Shown here one piece after another: positions 26,497 to 34,203 of a stretch of 64,000 nucleotides of DNA. The translations under genes and the position numbers were made by a program. The notes below the pieces were generated by a model, which was given only the letters and a program-made list of their open reading frames with translations, did no database searches and had not been told where the DNA came from. The stretch is from positions 1-64,000 of the forward strand of contig JBMNPF010000010.1 of assembly GCA_050943475.1 (NCBI GenBank). Reading direction: 5' to 3'. This DNA is from Metaruminococcus_A sp050943475 (lineage in GTDB: Bacteria; Bacillota; Clostridia; Oscillospirales; Ruminococcaceae). Position 1 is the stretch's first letter. Every line of letters starts with the position of its first letter.

Positions 26497-27203
26497 ATCG
26501 TAAAATGGCCATTGGATGCAGCCTGTTCGTTGCGGGCGGCCTACTAATCGCCGGGGTATGGGCAATGAGCCGTGTGCCGCCCGTAGAACCTCCCCCAAAA
26601 CCGGTTCCGCTTTCCAGAGTGGTTCAATACTATGAAGAACAGCTTGAACCGGAAATCCCGAAAATAACGGTCACCGCAGTTCAGGGCGGTGAAACGTTCG
26701 GGCTGCCTTATGACGCCGCGTTTGTCGAGGAAAAAGCAGAAGAATCTCCTGACAGTAAAACACCAAAAAAGTGGTTTTTGGAACTGATGAACAATTTCTG
26801 GTCGCTTCCCGCGCTTAAGCACAATGTTTTTCCGGAGAATAATCCAGCTATATTCTCCGTTGGGTTTGAAAAGCAGCCGGACAGTGAAGTGACAATCACC
26901 AACTATTGGATTTATGAATACGGGACAACCCTTGAATACTCTACCCGGGAAGGATGGGATAACCATTCCAGAACCTTTGTACCCAGTAACCGTTCAATTT
27001 CATTCGCTTTATGGGATTATGCGTGGGAGGTACGCCTGTCCAGCAATCCACCGCCGCTGCTGGGGCTGAGAATGCAATGCAGCTATGGGACGGAGCAGGT
27101 CGAATACTATATCCTGTTTCAAAACGCCGACCCTCGTGCTGGGTTTGCAGAAGATTTCGATTTCTCCCACCTCACTCCGTTAGAGGGGCTGGAAGAGGAG
27201 TAA
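26493..27203 (+). CDS. SHLTPLE-family membrane-anchored protein
   Basis: A 236-residue protein of unknown function, closest to 706-1407 (shared SSNPPPLLGLR segment). It has an N-terminal anchor helix (about residues 5-25), then VVQYYEEQLEPEIPKITVTA, LPYDA, WFLELMNNFWSLPAL, QPDSEVTITNY, VEYYILFQ and DFSHLTPLEG. ATG at 26493 is preferred over 26481 because GGAGG at 26484-26488 precedes it by five bases and because it overlaps the upstream peptide stop (ATGA), implying translational coupling of peptide and anchored protein. Confidence 0.75.
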   Translation: MNRKMAIGCSLFVAGGLLIAGVWAMSRVPPVEPPPKPVPLSRVVQYYEEQLEPEIPKITVTAVQGGETFGLPYDAAFVEEKAEESPDSKTPKKWFLELMNNFWSLPALKHNVFPENNPAIFSVGFEKQPDSEVTITNYWIYEYGTTLEYSTREGWDNHSRTFVPSNRSISFALWDYAWEVRLSSNPPPLLGLRMQCSYGTEQVEYYILFQNADPRAGFAEDFDFSHLTPLEGLEEE

Positions 27204-27232
27204 CAACTGTGGGGCATTTCTTCACACAAGAG

Positions 27233-27262
27233 GCCAGAGCCTTCATTGGATCTGGCTTTTTG
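27233..27262 (+). terminator. Hairpin terminator
   Basis: A 9-bp stem with one mismatch (27233-27241 with 27248-27256) followed by TTTTT. From here to about 27564 I see no gene. Confidence 0.6.
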
Positions 27263-27564
27263 CTTTATCTTTATATCTTTATCTTGCCACCGGCTTTGGA
27301 CAATTTCCGGCCTTTTACCTAAAATACCGGCTGATTCATATTGCTTTTTGAGTGAATTGCCGCAGAACGCTTTGTGTTACTGAAATAGGTTAATTTCACG
27401 GGCTGGCTGCGTACCGTTTATGCGGCAGGCATGAAACGTTATTCAAGAAAAAACAGCCGGAGAGGGAAACAGCATCCGTTGACAGAATGCTGAATGGAGG
27501 GCCTTTTTGGAAATACTGCCCAAATTCAGAAGTTGTTTTCCTTAATTTGCATCCAAGGCGACGA

Positions 27565-27593
27565 TTGTAATTCACCCAAAAGTTTGATACACT
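27565..27593 (+). promoter_or_regulatory. Promoter of coaX
   Basis: TTGTAA (27565-27570), a 17-bp spacer and TACACT (27588-27593), 27 bases before the start codon. Confidence 0.55.
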
Positions 27594-27619
27594 TTTTATT
27601 AGAAATGGAGGCGAATGGA

Positions 27620-28387
27620 ATGGTGGTAGCGGTTGACGTCGGCAACAGCGTCATCAGCATTGGGGCGTATGCGGGGACAGAGCTTCTTTTTGTTTCTAGG
27701 ATTGGCACCCGCAACGCAACGGTTGACGAATATGCGGTTAAGCTCCGCCAGGTGTTTGATCTCCACGGCCATTCGCCGGAGGAAGTGGAGGGCGCGATTG
27801 TTTCTTCGGTGGTGCCGCCGCTGTCCCCCCGTTTGTGTGAAGCGCTTCGCCTGTTGTGCGGTGTGCGGGTATATACCGTCGGACCGGGACTCAAGACCGG
27901 GTTAAACATTAAAATAGACAATCCCTCTCAGCTGGGGTCGGATTTGGTCTGCGTTTCGGTTGCGGCTACGGCAAAGTATCCTGCGCCTGCGGTGGTCATT
28001 GATATGAGTACAGCCACCACTTTTTCTGCCATTGACAGCCATAAAAACCAGGTTGGCTGTACCATTGTCCCTGGTATGGAGTTTTCGCTCAACGCTCTTG
28101 CGGAGGGGACGGCGCAGCTCCAGAAGATCGATTTAGGCGAACCGGTGCGTTCAGTCATAGGGCACAACACCATTGAGAGCATGCGGGCAGGCTCGGTTTA
28201 CGGGACCGCTGCAATGCTGGATGGGATGATCGCCCGCTTCCGGGAAGAACTAGGGGAGAGCCTAACGGTCATTGCAACCGGCGCGCAGGTAGAGCATATC
28301 CTGCCGGTGTGCCGGGAGCAAATCATCTACGATGAAAATCTGCTGCTTGACGGACTGCGGCTGATTTACGAGAAAAACCAGAAATAA
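27620..28387 (+). CDS. coaX: Type III pantothenate kinase
   Basis: A 255-residue kinase for the first step of coenzyme A synthesis, phosphorylating pantothenate. It opens with the phosphate-binding VAVDVGNSVISIGAY (Asp6), then TVGPGLKTGLNIKIDNPSQLGSDLV, IDMSTATTFSAID and GHNTIESMRAGSVYG. The usual GADR motif reads GSDL, replacing the Arg, which is a departure from most CoaX proteins. GGAGG at 27607-27611 fixes the start at 27620. An ECF S component follows about 105 bases downstream, consistent with pantothenate uptake and use as one unit. Confidence 0.88.
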   Translation: MVVAVDVGNSVISIGAYAGTELLFVSRIGTRNATVDEYAVKLRQVFDLHGHSPEEVEGAIVSSVVPPLSPRLCEALRLLCGVRVYTVGPGLKTGLNIKIDNPSQLGSDLVCVSVAATAKYPAPAVVIDMSTATTFSAIDSHKNQVGCTIVPGMEFSLNALAEGTAQLQKIDLGEPVRSVIGHNTIESMRAGSVYGTAAMLDGMIARFREELGESLTVIATGAQVEHILPVCREQIIYDENLLLDGLRLIYEKNQK

Positions 28388-28492
28388 AAGGAACACCTAT
28401 GTGGTATTTTCGCCGGATATCCCGGCGTGAATATAAATTTCAGAGTGCGTTGCATCTGCCACAGGCAGAGCAGCAGCAAGGAGGAATTCTTT

Positions 28493-29104
28493 ATGCCACA
28501 AACACACGCAAAAACCCTGAAGCTGGCACAGCTTGCCATGCTGATTGCCATTGAGGCAATCATGACCTTTCTGCCGATTGGATTTATCATGATCCCACCG
28601 GTGTCCATCACGCTGCTCCACATTCCAGTGATTATTGGGGCCATCCTGATGGGGCCGCTCTACGGGGGAATCCTCGGCGGTGCATTCGGGCTGTTCAGCC
28701 TTATCAAGGCGTCCTTTGCGGCGACCACCCCGGTTGATATGATGTTTTCGCCGTTTTTGAGCGGCGCGCCCATCCAGTCGATTGTAATGTGCGTCATCCC
28801 GCGGATTTTGCTGGGTGTCATCGCCGCTTACCTGTTCATCCTGTTCCGTAAACTGACCAAAAATGAGGTTGTTTCCATTTTGGTCGCCGCGCTGACTGCC
28901 ACCGCCTGCCATACCGTTATGGTGCTTGGCTGCCTGTGGCTGCTCTTTAATAGCATCGCGCTGGAATCCGGCGTGACCCTTGCGGCGGTGTTTGGAACGG
29001 TCATCACCTTAAACGGCATTTTAGAAATGCTTGCCGCCGGCGTGCTGGCAACGGCGGTCTGCAAGCCGCTGTGGGCATTTCAGAAAAAGCGCAGGCTTGC
29101 GTAA
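28493..29104 (+). CDS. ECF transporter S component, probably pantothenate
   Basis: A 203-residue membrane protein with about six helices and the small, hydrophobic layout of energy-coupling-factor substrate-binding subunits (QLAMLIAIEAIMTFLPIG at the start, YGGILGGAFGLFSLI, PRILLGVIAAYLFI). It needs the shared EcfA/A'/T module encoded elsewhere. Placement right after coaX suggests pantothenate (PanT-like) as substrate; this rests on context only. AAGGAGG precedes ATG at 28493. Confidence 0.82.
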   Translation: MPQTHAKTLKLAQLAMLIAIEAIMTFLPIGFIMIPPVSITLLHIPVIIGAILMGPLYGGILGGAFGLFSLIKASFAATTPVDMMFSPFLSGAPIQSIVMCVIPRILLGVIAAYLFILFRKLTKNEVVSILVAALTATACHTVMVLGCLWLLFNSIALESGVTLAAVFGTVITLNGILEMLAAGVLATAVCKPLWAFQKKRRLA

Positions 29105-29155
29105 TGCTGGGTGAATTTCATCGGAGCTAAAAAACAGAGAAATGAGGGGATTATG

Positions 29156-29791
29156 ATGAGGCGGTCCACTCTTCTCTTGACCGGAATTTTTCTATTGCTT
29201 TGCCTTACACTCTCATCCTGCGCGGTTCAGCCGGAAGATATAAGTGAGGTGAGCCAGGTCCCGTTTGCTTCGAAAAATTTGGAAGAGCAAGATGCGGATA
29301 TTCCTGAAATCATCATCAAGGCAGCTGGCGTTCCGGTTCCATATACCGCGATCAAACGGAAATCGGACGAAGAAACTAAGGTGGATCGTGAGGGAAAATG
29401 GTTTTGTTCGATGGTCGAAAATCAAGCGGAACCTGTCAACATTCCAGAAGGAACCGAAGTGACCATTGAATTTTCAGAAGTTCCAGACGGCGAAATTGTA
29501 TTTGTTGATCATAATTTGTTGGATATCAGTCCGGAATACGGCGTCGGCGTTTCTTCTTTTGGAAGTGTTTATCGGGAAGCAGATACGGGCTTTGAGCGGC
29601 TTATGGCCGAGAACACAAAACGGCTTACTGCGGACAGCAACGGAAAGATTGTATTTCCACTATGGGAACACCAATACCAGATGGAGGAGTACCACCTGCC
29701 CACGTTCCAGCGCTTGCGCGGCATGCAGATAAAATGTTGCATTGACAATGTGCAATATGAATATTACTTCATTTTTACGCCTTATGAATAA
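29156..29791 (+). CDS. Divergent SHLTPLE-related lipoprotein
   Basis: A 211-residue predicted lipoprotein with lipobox LSSC (Cys22). It shares the family plan but is more diverged: DIPEIIIKAA, VPYTAIKRKSDEETKVDREGKWF, an NIPEGTEVTIEFSEVPDGEIVFVDHN block, LRGMQIKC, YEYYFIF. It lacks the terminal SHLTPLE and the LMNNF motif. Its closest relative here is 31131-31748. GAGGGGA favours ATG 29156 over 29153. It sits 51 bases after the ECF gene and may be read through from coaX. Function unknown. Confidence 0.7.
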   Translation: MRRSTLLLTGIFLLLCLTLSSCAVQPEDISEVSQVPFASKNLEEQDADIPEIIIKAAGVPVPYTAIKRKSDEETKVDREGKWFCSMVENQAEPVNIPEGTEVTIEFSEVPDGEIVFVDHNLLDISPEYGVGVSSFGSVYREADTGFERLMAENTKRLTADSNGKIVFPLWEHQYQMEEYHLPTFQRLRGMQIKCCIDNVQYEYYFIFTPYE

Positions 29792-29848
29792 CCGCAATTC
29801 CATGCAAATCTTTTTCTGCATACCGTGCCATATCCTTATGAATACCGA

Positions 29849-29883
29849 AAAATCCGTGGAGTAAATGCTCCACGGATTTTCTT
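29849..29883 (+). terminator. Rho-independent terminator
   Basis: A 13-bp stem (29849-29861 with 29868-29880), left arm AAAATCCGTGGAG. An almost identical copy is at 31797-31828 after the paralogue. Confidence 0.85.
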
Positions 29884-29957
29884 TAAAAGAGCTGGTATTT
29901 GCAAAAGAACATACAAATCCTTATTGGGTATATTGTATAAATTATTTTGCTATATCG

Positions 29958-29986
29958 TTGATAAATTTATGCTAATATGGTATCAT
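29958..29986 (+). promoter_or_regulatory. Promoter of peptide module (copy 3)
   Basis: TTGATA (29958-29963), a 17-bp spacer and TATCAT (29981-29986). It has the same position relative to the duplicated leader as the promoter at 25974-26002. Confidence 0.6.
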
Positions 29987-30096
29987 TTGATTAATAAATA
30001 TTGGAAAGAAGGAGACACCGGTGCAGCACTGAATATCGCCTCAATAACCTTTCCCCAGCGCATTGACCCAAATGTCAAAACAAAGGAGAGGTAAAC

Positions 30097-30192
30097 ATGA
30101 AAAAGCGGTTTCACAGAATCACATCAGCACTCTTATCAGCGGCCTTAATGTTCGGCTGTGTTGGCTTTTCGGCTTCGGCGGAATATTTATAG
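30097..30192 (+). pseudogene. Signal-peptide remnant of peptide gene
   Basis: Thirty-one codons nearly identical to the start of the 26115 gene (MKKRFHRITSALLSAALMFG then CVGFSASAEYL) end at TAG. Leader and ribosome site AAAGGAGAGGTAAAC are also conserved. No SKWGxGPL sequence follows in any frame up to 30342, so the mature part has been lost or replaced. It keeps the peptide-then-anchored-protein order with the lipoprotein at 30342. Confidence 0.65.
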
Positions 30193-30288
30193 CATTGCAG
30201 CGACCCCATTATCCTATTGGGTTCTCGCATAACAATCTCCCAGTGAAGCTGGGAAATTATCCTTTCACAAAAACATAAAATAGCAAGG

Positions 30289-30320
30289 GATCTGGTCTGT
30301 ATTTTTATACAGATCAGATC
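30289..30320 (+). terminator. Hairpin between peptide remnant and lipoprotein gene
   Basis: A 14-bp stem (30289-30302 with 30307-30320, one G-T pair) with a TTTT loop lies 21 bases before the lipoprotein start. No strong T run follows, so it may be an attenuator or an mRNA stability element. Confidence 0.5.
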
Positions 30321-30341
30321 TTCATTCCTGGAGGATACCGT

Positions 30342-31031
30342 ATGAAAACCGGAAAACTTTTATGCGCATTCTTAGCCGTTCTGTTTTGCTTCTCTGCCTG
30401 CACCTCCGCCCCGGCCGGCGACCCAAAACTGAACAAGCTCATTGATTATTACGAAGGGAAAATAGACCCGGATATCCCGAAAATAACAGTGACGGCTGAA
30501 ATTACCGAAGAGGATGGCGAAAAAACCATCTGTTACCTCCCGTATGATGCTTATCTGCGTACAAGTGAGGAAGAAACCGAGGCCGACCGGAACAAGACCT
30601 GGTTTGCGGATTTAATGAACAACTTTCAATCGCTGCCAGTTTTGTACGATGGATTCGATAAAATTGAAGCTCCCTCTCATCTTAACATTCGGTTTGAACA
30701 GCCGCCGGAGGGAGAAATCGTCATTAAGGACTACGGCATATTTGACAAGTATGGGGCAGCCACAGAAGCGGAAGCCCTAAGATCAGAGGTAGGTTACATC
30801 CACACCTTTAACGCTACACAGGAACTTTCATTTGATTTATGGGTATATGATGGAATTTATTCGATATCCATGCATCCTGCCCTGCGCGGCTTGCTGGTGG
30901 AATGTGAAATTGATGGGAAGCAAGTGGAATATTATATTTTGTTTCAAGTAGATTATCCATGGAGCGAACTTCTTTTTTATGGAGAAGACCTTTCCCACCT
31001 CACGCCGTTGGAGGGGTTAGACGAAGAATAA
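30342..31031 (+). CDS. SHLTPLE-family lipoprotein
   Basis: A 229-residue predicted lipoprotein with lipobox FSAC (Cys20). The domain runs LIDYYEGKIDPDIPKITVTA, YLPYDAYLRTSEEET, TWFADLMNNFQSLPVL, FEQPPEGEIVIKDYGIF, LSFDLWVYDG, LRGLLVEC, VEYYILFQ and SHLTPLEG. It is most like 1632-2393 although that one has a membrane helix anchor, so the N-terminal anchors have been exchanged between close relatives. CTGGAGGATACCGT precedes ATG. It follows the degraded peptide gene at 30097. Function unknown. Confidence 0.78.
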   Translation: MKTGKLLCAFLAVLFCFSACTSAPAGDPKLNKLIDYYEGKIDPDIPKITVTAEITEEDGEKTICYLPYDAYLRTSEEETEADRNKTWFADLMNNFQSLPVLYDGFDKIEAPSHLNIRFEQPPEGEIVIKDYGIFDKYGAATEAEALRSEVGYIHTFNATQELSFDLWVYDGIYSISMHPALRGLLVECEIDGKQVEYYILFQVDYPWSELLFYGEDLSHLTPLEGLDEE

Positions 31032-31130
31032 TCAAAAATCGCAGGCATTGTCCTGTGGATTGTCCGTATACTGGGAAATATACAGGTGCATGAAAGTATG
31101 ATACGCGATAGTTTTTGAGGAAAGGTTAAA

Positions 31131-31748
31131 ATGAAGCAGTCTGCATTTTTTACCATGGTTTTTTCTTTGCTATTGTTTTTAACTTCCTGTCTGTGTAAAG
31201 AGTCGGCCACAAATACGATCCACTCGGCCTCAAATCCCTCTATACCGATCGTTACAATAAAGGCAAACGACGAAGAAATTCCCTATACAGCTATTGTACG
31301 CACTAGTGATGCGGAACTTGAGGAAGATAAAAATGGAACATGGTTTGTGAAAATGCGGGAGCAGAATCGGAAACCAATTAACATTCCCAATGGGACTGAG
31401 GTTACAATTCGCTTTCCAAGTGATTCTTCCGTTACCGAAATTACACTGATCGATCATGAATTGGTTGCAAACGGTGAGAATAAAGGGCTTTCGCCCTATG
31501 GCTTAATGAACGCTGCGGACGAAGAACTTGCCGAACGGATACAGGTCAATACCAGGTATTATGAGGTCGATTCAAACAACGAAATTCATTTTGCATTGCC
31601 CCGTCATAATTATTTTATTGCAGAACAGTATCTGCCAAGTGTTGAAAGGCTGCGCGGAATCCAGATGAAATGCAGCATGAACGGCCAGCGATATGATTAC
31701 TATTTTCTATTCACTTCGTATGATACAACGGGTCCAGAACTGCAATAA
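31131..31748 (+). CDS. Divergent SHLTPLE-related lipoprotein
   Basis: A 205-residue predicted lipoprotein with lipobox LTSC (Cys20). It parallels 29156-29791: IPIVTIKANDEEIPYTAI, EEDKNGTWF, INIPNGTEVTIRF, LPSVERLRGIQMKC and YDYYFLFTSYD. Like that protein it lacks LMNNF and SHLTPLE, so the two form a subfamily. The terminator after each is nearly the same, so the pair arose by duplication together with the flank. GAGGAAAGG precedes ATG. Function unknown. Confidence 0.7.
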   Translation: MKQSAFFTMVFSLLLFLTSCLCKESATNTIHSASNPSIPIVTIKANDEEIPYTAIVRTSDAELEEDKNGTWFVKMREQNRKPINIPNGTEVTIRFPSDSSVTEITLIDHELVANGENKGLSPYGLMNAADEELAERIQVNTRYYEVDSNNEIHFALPRHNYFIAEQYLPSVERLRGIQMKCSMNGQRYDYYFLFTSYDTTGPELQ

Positions 31749-31796
31749 AGGTTAAAGTTGGTATTTCACTTACAGCTCCGTAATACCCTCAACTAG

Positions 31797-31831
31797 AAAA
31801 TCCGTGGAGTAAATACTCCACGGATTTTTGT
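31797..31831. terminator. Rho-independent terminator
   Basis: A 14-bp stem (31797-31810 with 31815-31828), a copy of that at 29849-29883. It may also serve pncB on the other strand. Confidence 0.8.
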
Positions 31832-31959
31832 TTATGCGTATCTACAATTTCTTTTATCATCAAGCAGCTGCTGGCTTTGTCGGCTTTAATTCCGGATACA
31901 GTATCCTTGTTTGAAACGAACGAAGCTGGCAAAGGCCTGGGAAGAGAATATACTGGTTT

Positions 31960-33399
31960 CTACCGCTTTTGCGAGAGCAGCGCCTGCTTGATCTCCCAGA
32001 GCTTCTGGGAGAGATCAACATAATAATTATGCGGATTTTCAAACCGTTTGACCTCATCCCATTGCAGGTCAATTTGAGCACGGCAATAATCGCGGATTTG
32101 TTCGACTGGCGGGGACTGGTAAACACATTCTCCATTTTTGAAGATGGGTATAAGCAGTTCTCTGACGGTAAAGTTGGTTAAAGTTTTACGCTTCCAGGTA
32201 TAATCCGGGTCAAAAATTTCGAGCGGTTTGCTCTCGTCAATGATTTCGTCGTGGACGCAGATAAGGTCGGCAATCGCCTTGCCGGAGTCGTTCTCAAAGA
32301 TACGGTACACCTTTTTAAAGTGCGGATTGGTGATTTTGGCCGCGTTTTCACTGATCTTAATCTTGGGGATAATGGTTCCGCTTTCATCCTCTACCGCGGA
32401 GAGCTTATAAACGCCGCCGAATACCGGATCGCTTTTGGAGGTGATCAACCGCTCGCCGACCCCAAAGGCGTCAATCTTTGCGCCTTGAAGCAGGATATCC
32501 TGGATAATGGACTCGTCCAGTGAATTGGAGGCGACAATTTTACAGTTGGTCAACCCTGCATCGTCCAGCATTTTACGTGCCTTTTTGGAGAGGTAGGTGA
32601 TATCGCCTGAATCCAGACGAATGGCGCAGTTGGTAATGCCACGCGGCAGCAGCACCTCCTTGAAGGCGCGGATGGCGTTGGGCACGCCGCTTTTTAAGAC
32701 ATTGTAGGTGTCCACCAGCAGGGTGGCGTTTTCTGGGTAAAGCTCACAGTAGGTTTTAAAAGCCGTGTATTCGTCGTCAAACATCTGTACCCAGGAATGC
32801 GCCATCGTTCCGGTGGCGGGGACGCCGTAGCATTTGTCGGTCAAGGTACAGGCGGTTCCGACACAGCCAGCAATGTAGGCGGCGCGCGCGCCGAGGACGG
32901 CGCCGTCGGCTCCCTGCGCCCGGCGGGAGCCGAACTCACTGATGGCGCGCCCGTCTGCCGCACGGACAATACGATTCGCTTTGGTGGCAATGAGGGACTG
33001 GTGGTTTAATATGAGCAGCAGATAGGTTTCAACAAGCTGCGCTTCAATTGCGGGCGCGCGGACGGTTAAAAGCGGTTCATGCGGAAAGACCGGGGTGCCC
33101 TCCGGGACGGCGTAAATGTCACCGGTAAAACGGAAATTGCGGAGATAGTCGAGAAATCCCTCTGAAAAGATGCCCTTTTCCCGCAGAAATTTGAGGTCGC
33201 TTTCTGAAAAGGAAAGCTGTTTGATGTAATCAATGGCCTGTTCCAGCCCCGCTGCAATGGCGAAACCGCCGCCGTCGGGAATCCGGCGGAAAAAGATGTC
33301 AAAGTAGCAGATTTGATCCTTTTTTCCTGTTTCAAAATAGCCGTTTCCCATTGTGAGCTCATAAAAATCGCACAACAGGGTATAGTTGTTTTTATTCAT
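31960..33399 (-). CDS. pncB: Nicotinate phosphoribosyltransferase
   Basis: A 479-residue enzyme converting nicotinate and PRPP to nicotinate mononucleotide. Family motifs are LCDFYELTMGNGYF (N-terminus), ISEFGSRRAQG, the phosphorylatable His in TGTMAHSWVQMF, RLDSGDITYLSKKAR and DAFGVGERLITS. It is the last gene of a minus-strand NAD salvage set with pncA and nadE, 65 bases after pncA. Nothing abnormal was seen. Confidence 0.96.
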   Translation of the reverse strand: MNKNNYTLLCDFYELTMGNGYFETGKKDQICYFDIFFRRIPDGGGFAIAAGLEQAIDYIKQLSFSESDLKFLREKGIFSEGFLDYLRNFRFTGDIYAVPEGTPVFPHEPLLTVRAPAIEAQLVETYLLLILNHQSLIATKANRIVRAADGRAISEFGSRRAQGADGAVLGARAAYIAGCVGTACTLTDKCYGVPATGTMAHSWVQMFDDEYTAFKTYCELYPENATLLVDTYNVLKSGVPNAIRAFKEVLLPRGITNCAIRLDSGDITYLSKKARKMLDDAGLTNCKIVASNSLDESIIQDILLQGAKIDAFGVGERLITSKSDPVFGGVYKLSAVEDESGTIIPKIKISENAAKITNPHFKKVYRIFENDSGKAIADLICVHDEIIDESKPLEIFDPDYTWKRKTLTNFTVRELLIPIFKNGECVYQSPPVEQIRDYCRAQIDLQWDEVKRFENPHNYYVDLSQKLWEIKQALLSQKR

Positions 33400-33464
33400 G
33401 GCTGCTCCCTTCCATTGGGTCGTTTTTTATGGGAGAACCGCCTGGATGGCGGAATGGTAAAGCG

Positions 33465-33998
33465 TTACGCCGGACGGTGCGTCACTTCAATGTGCAGGCC
33501 GTCCATCACGTCGAGCGCTTTTTGGTGAAGCTCCTGATCTGCACCTGCGGTGCAGGAAGCGTCGACGATAATATGCGCATTGGGCAGAGCTGCTTTGGCA
33601 ATGACGGCGTTGGACAGCACACAGATATTCGAGACAAGACCGACCAGCTCCACTGTGTCATAATCCTTGCCACTCAGGTATTCGCCGAGCTTGAGGGAAG
33701 GGAAGGTCGGCTTTTCAAAGCAGGCGTCCTCCGGCTGCCGAAGCGTGGCGATGGTATCGGTAAGCTCCCAGCCGGTGCTGCCTTTGATGCAGTGATCCAC
33801 CGGGAGATGTCTCCCTTCTTCGGTCGAGCGGTAATCCGCTCCATGCGTATCCATTGTAAAAAGGATGTCGTTTCCTGCTGCACGATAGGCGCATATTTTT
33901 TTGACAATATTCGGCTCAATTGCTTTGCCGCCGTCGAACCCGAGACTGCCGGAGACAAAGTCGTTCTGATAATCAACAACAATGAGCAGCTTTTTCAT
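33465..33998 (-). CDS. pncA: Nicotinamidase (isochorismatase family)
   Basis: A 177-residue cysteine hydrolase that deamidates nicotinamide to nicotinate, feeding PncB. The catalytic triad is visible as Asp9 (VVDYQNDF), Lys96 (EKPTF) and Cys126 (SNICVLSNA). Metal ligands lie in MDTH (Asp50, His52) and PVDHC (His69). The start at 33998 has AGGAGG upstream, unlike a longer in-frame extension. It sits between nadE and pncB on the same strand. Confidence 0.93.
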   Translation of the reverse strand: MKKLLIVVDYQNDFVSGSLGFDGGKAIEPNIVKKICAYRAAGNDILFTMDTHGADYRSTEEGRHLPVDHCIKGSTGWELTDTIATLRQPEDACFEKPTFPSLKLGEYLSGKDYDTVELVGLVSNICVLSNAVIAKAALPNAHIIVDASCTAGADQELHQKALDVMDGLHIEVTHRPA

Positions 33999-34203
33999 GG
34001 GAGACCTCCTGAAACAGCATGATGGCGGCAAAAAGAGAAGCGGCGGTACCAACGGGTGAACAGCAAAAACGGATATACCTGGTTTGTCTTATGATACTGT
34101 TGGTGCGGCAAACCGTTTGCAGAACCGCAGAATTACCGCTGTGTTTTGCATCCTATTGAAATGCATCTTTTCACTGCTTCACCATGCCTGAGTGAAGTTA
34201 GTT

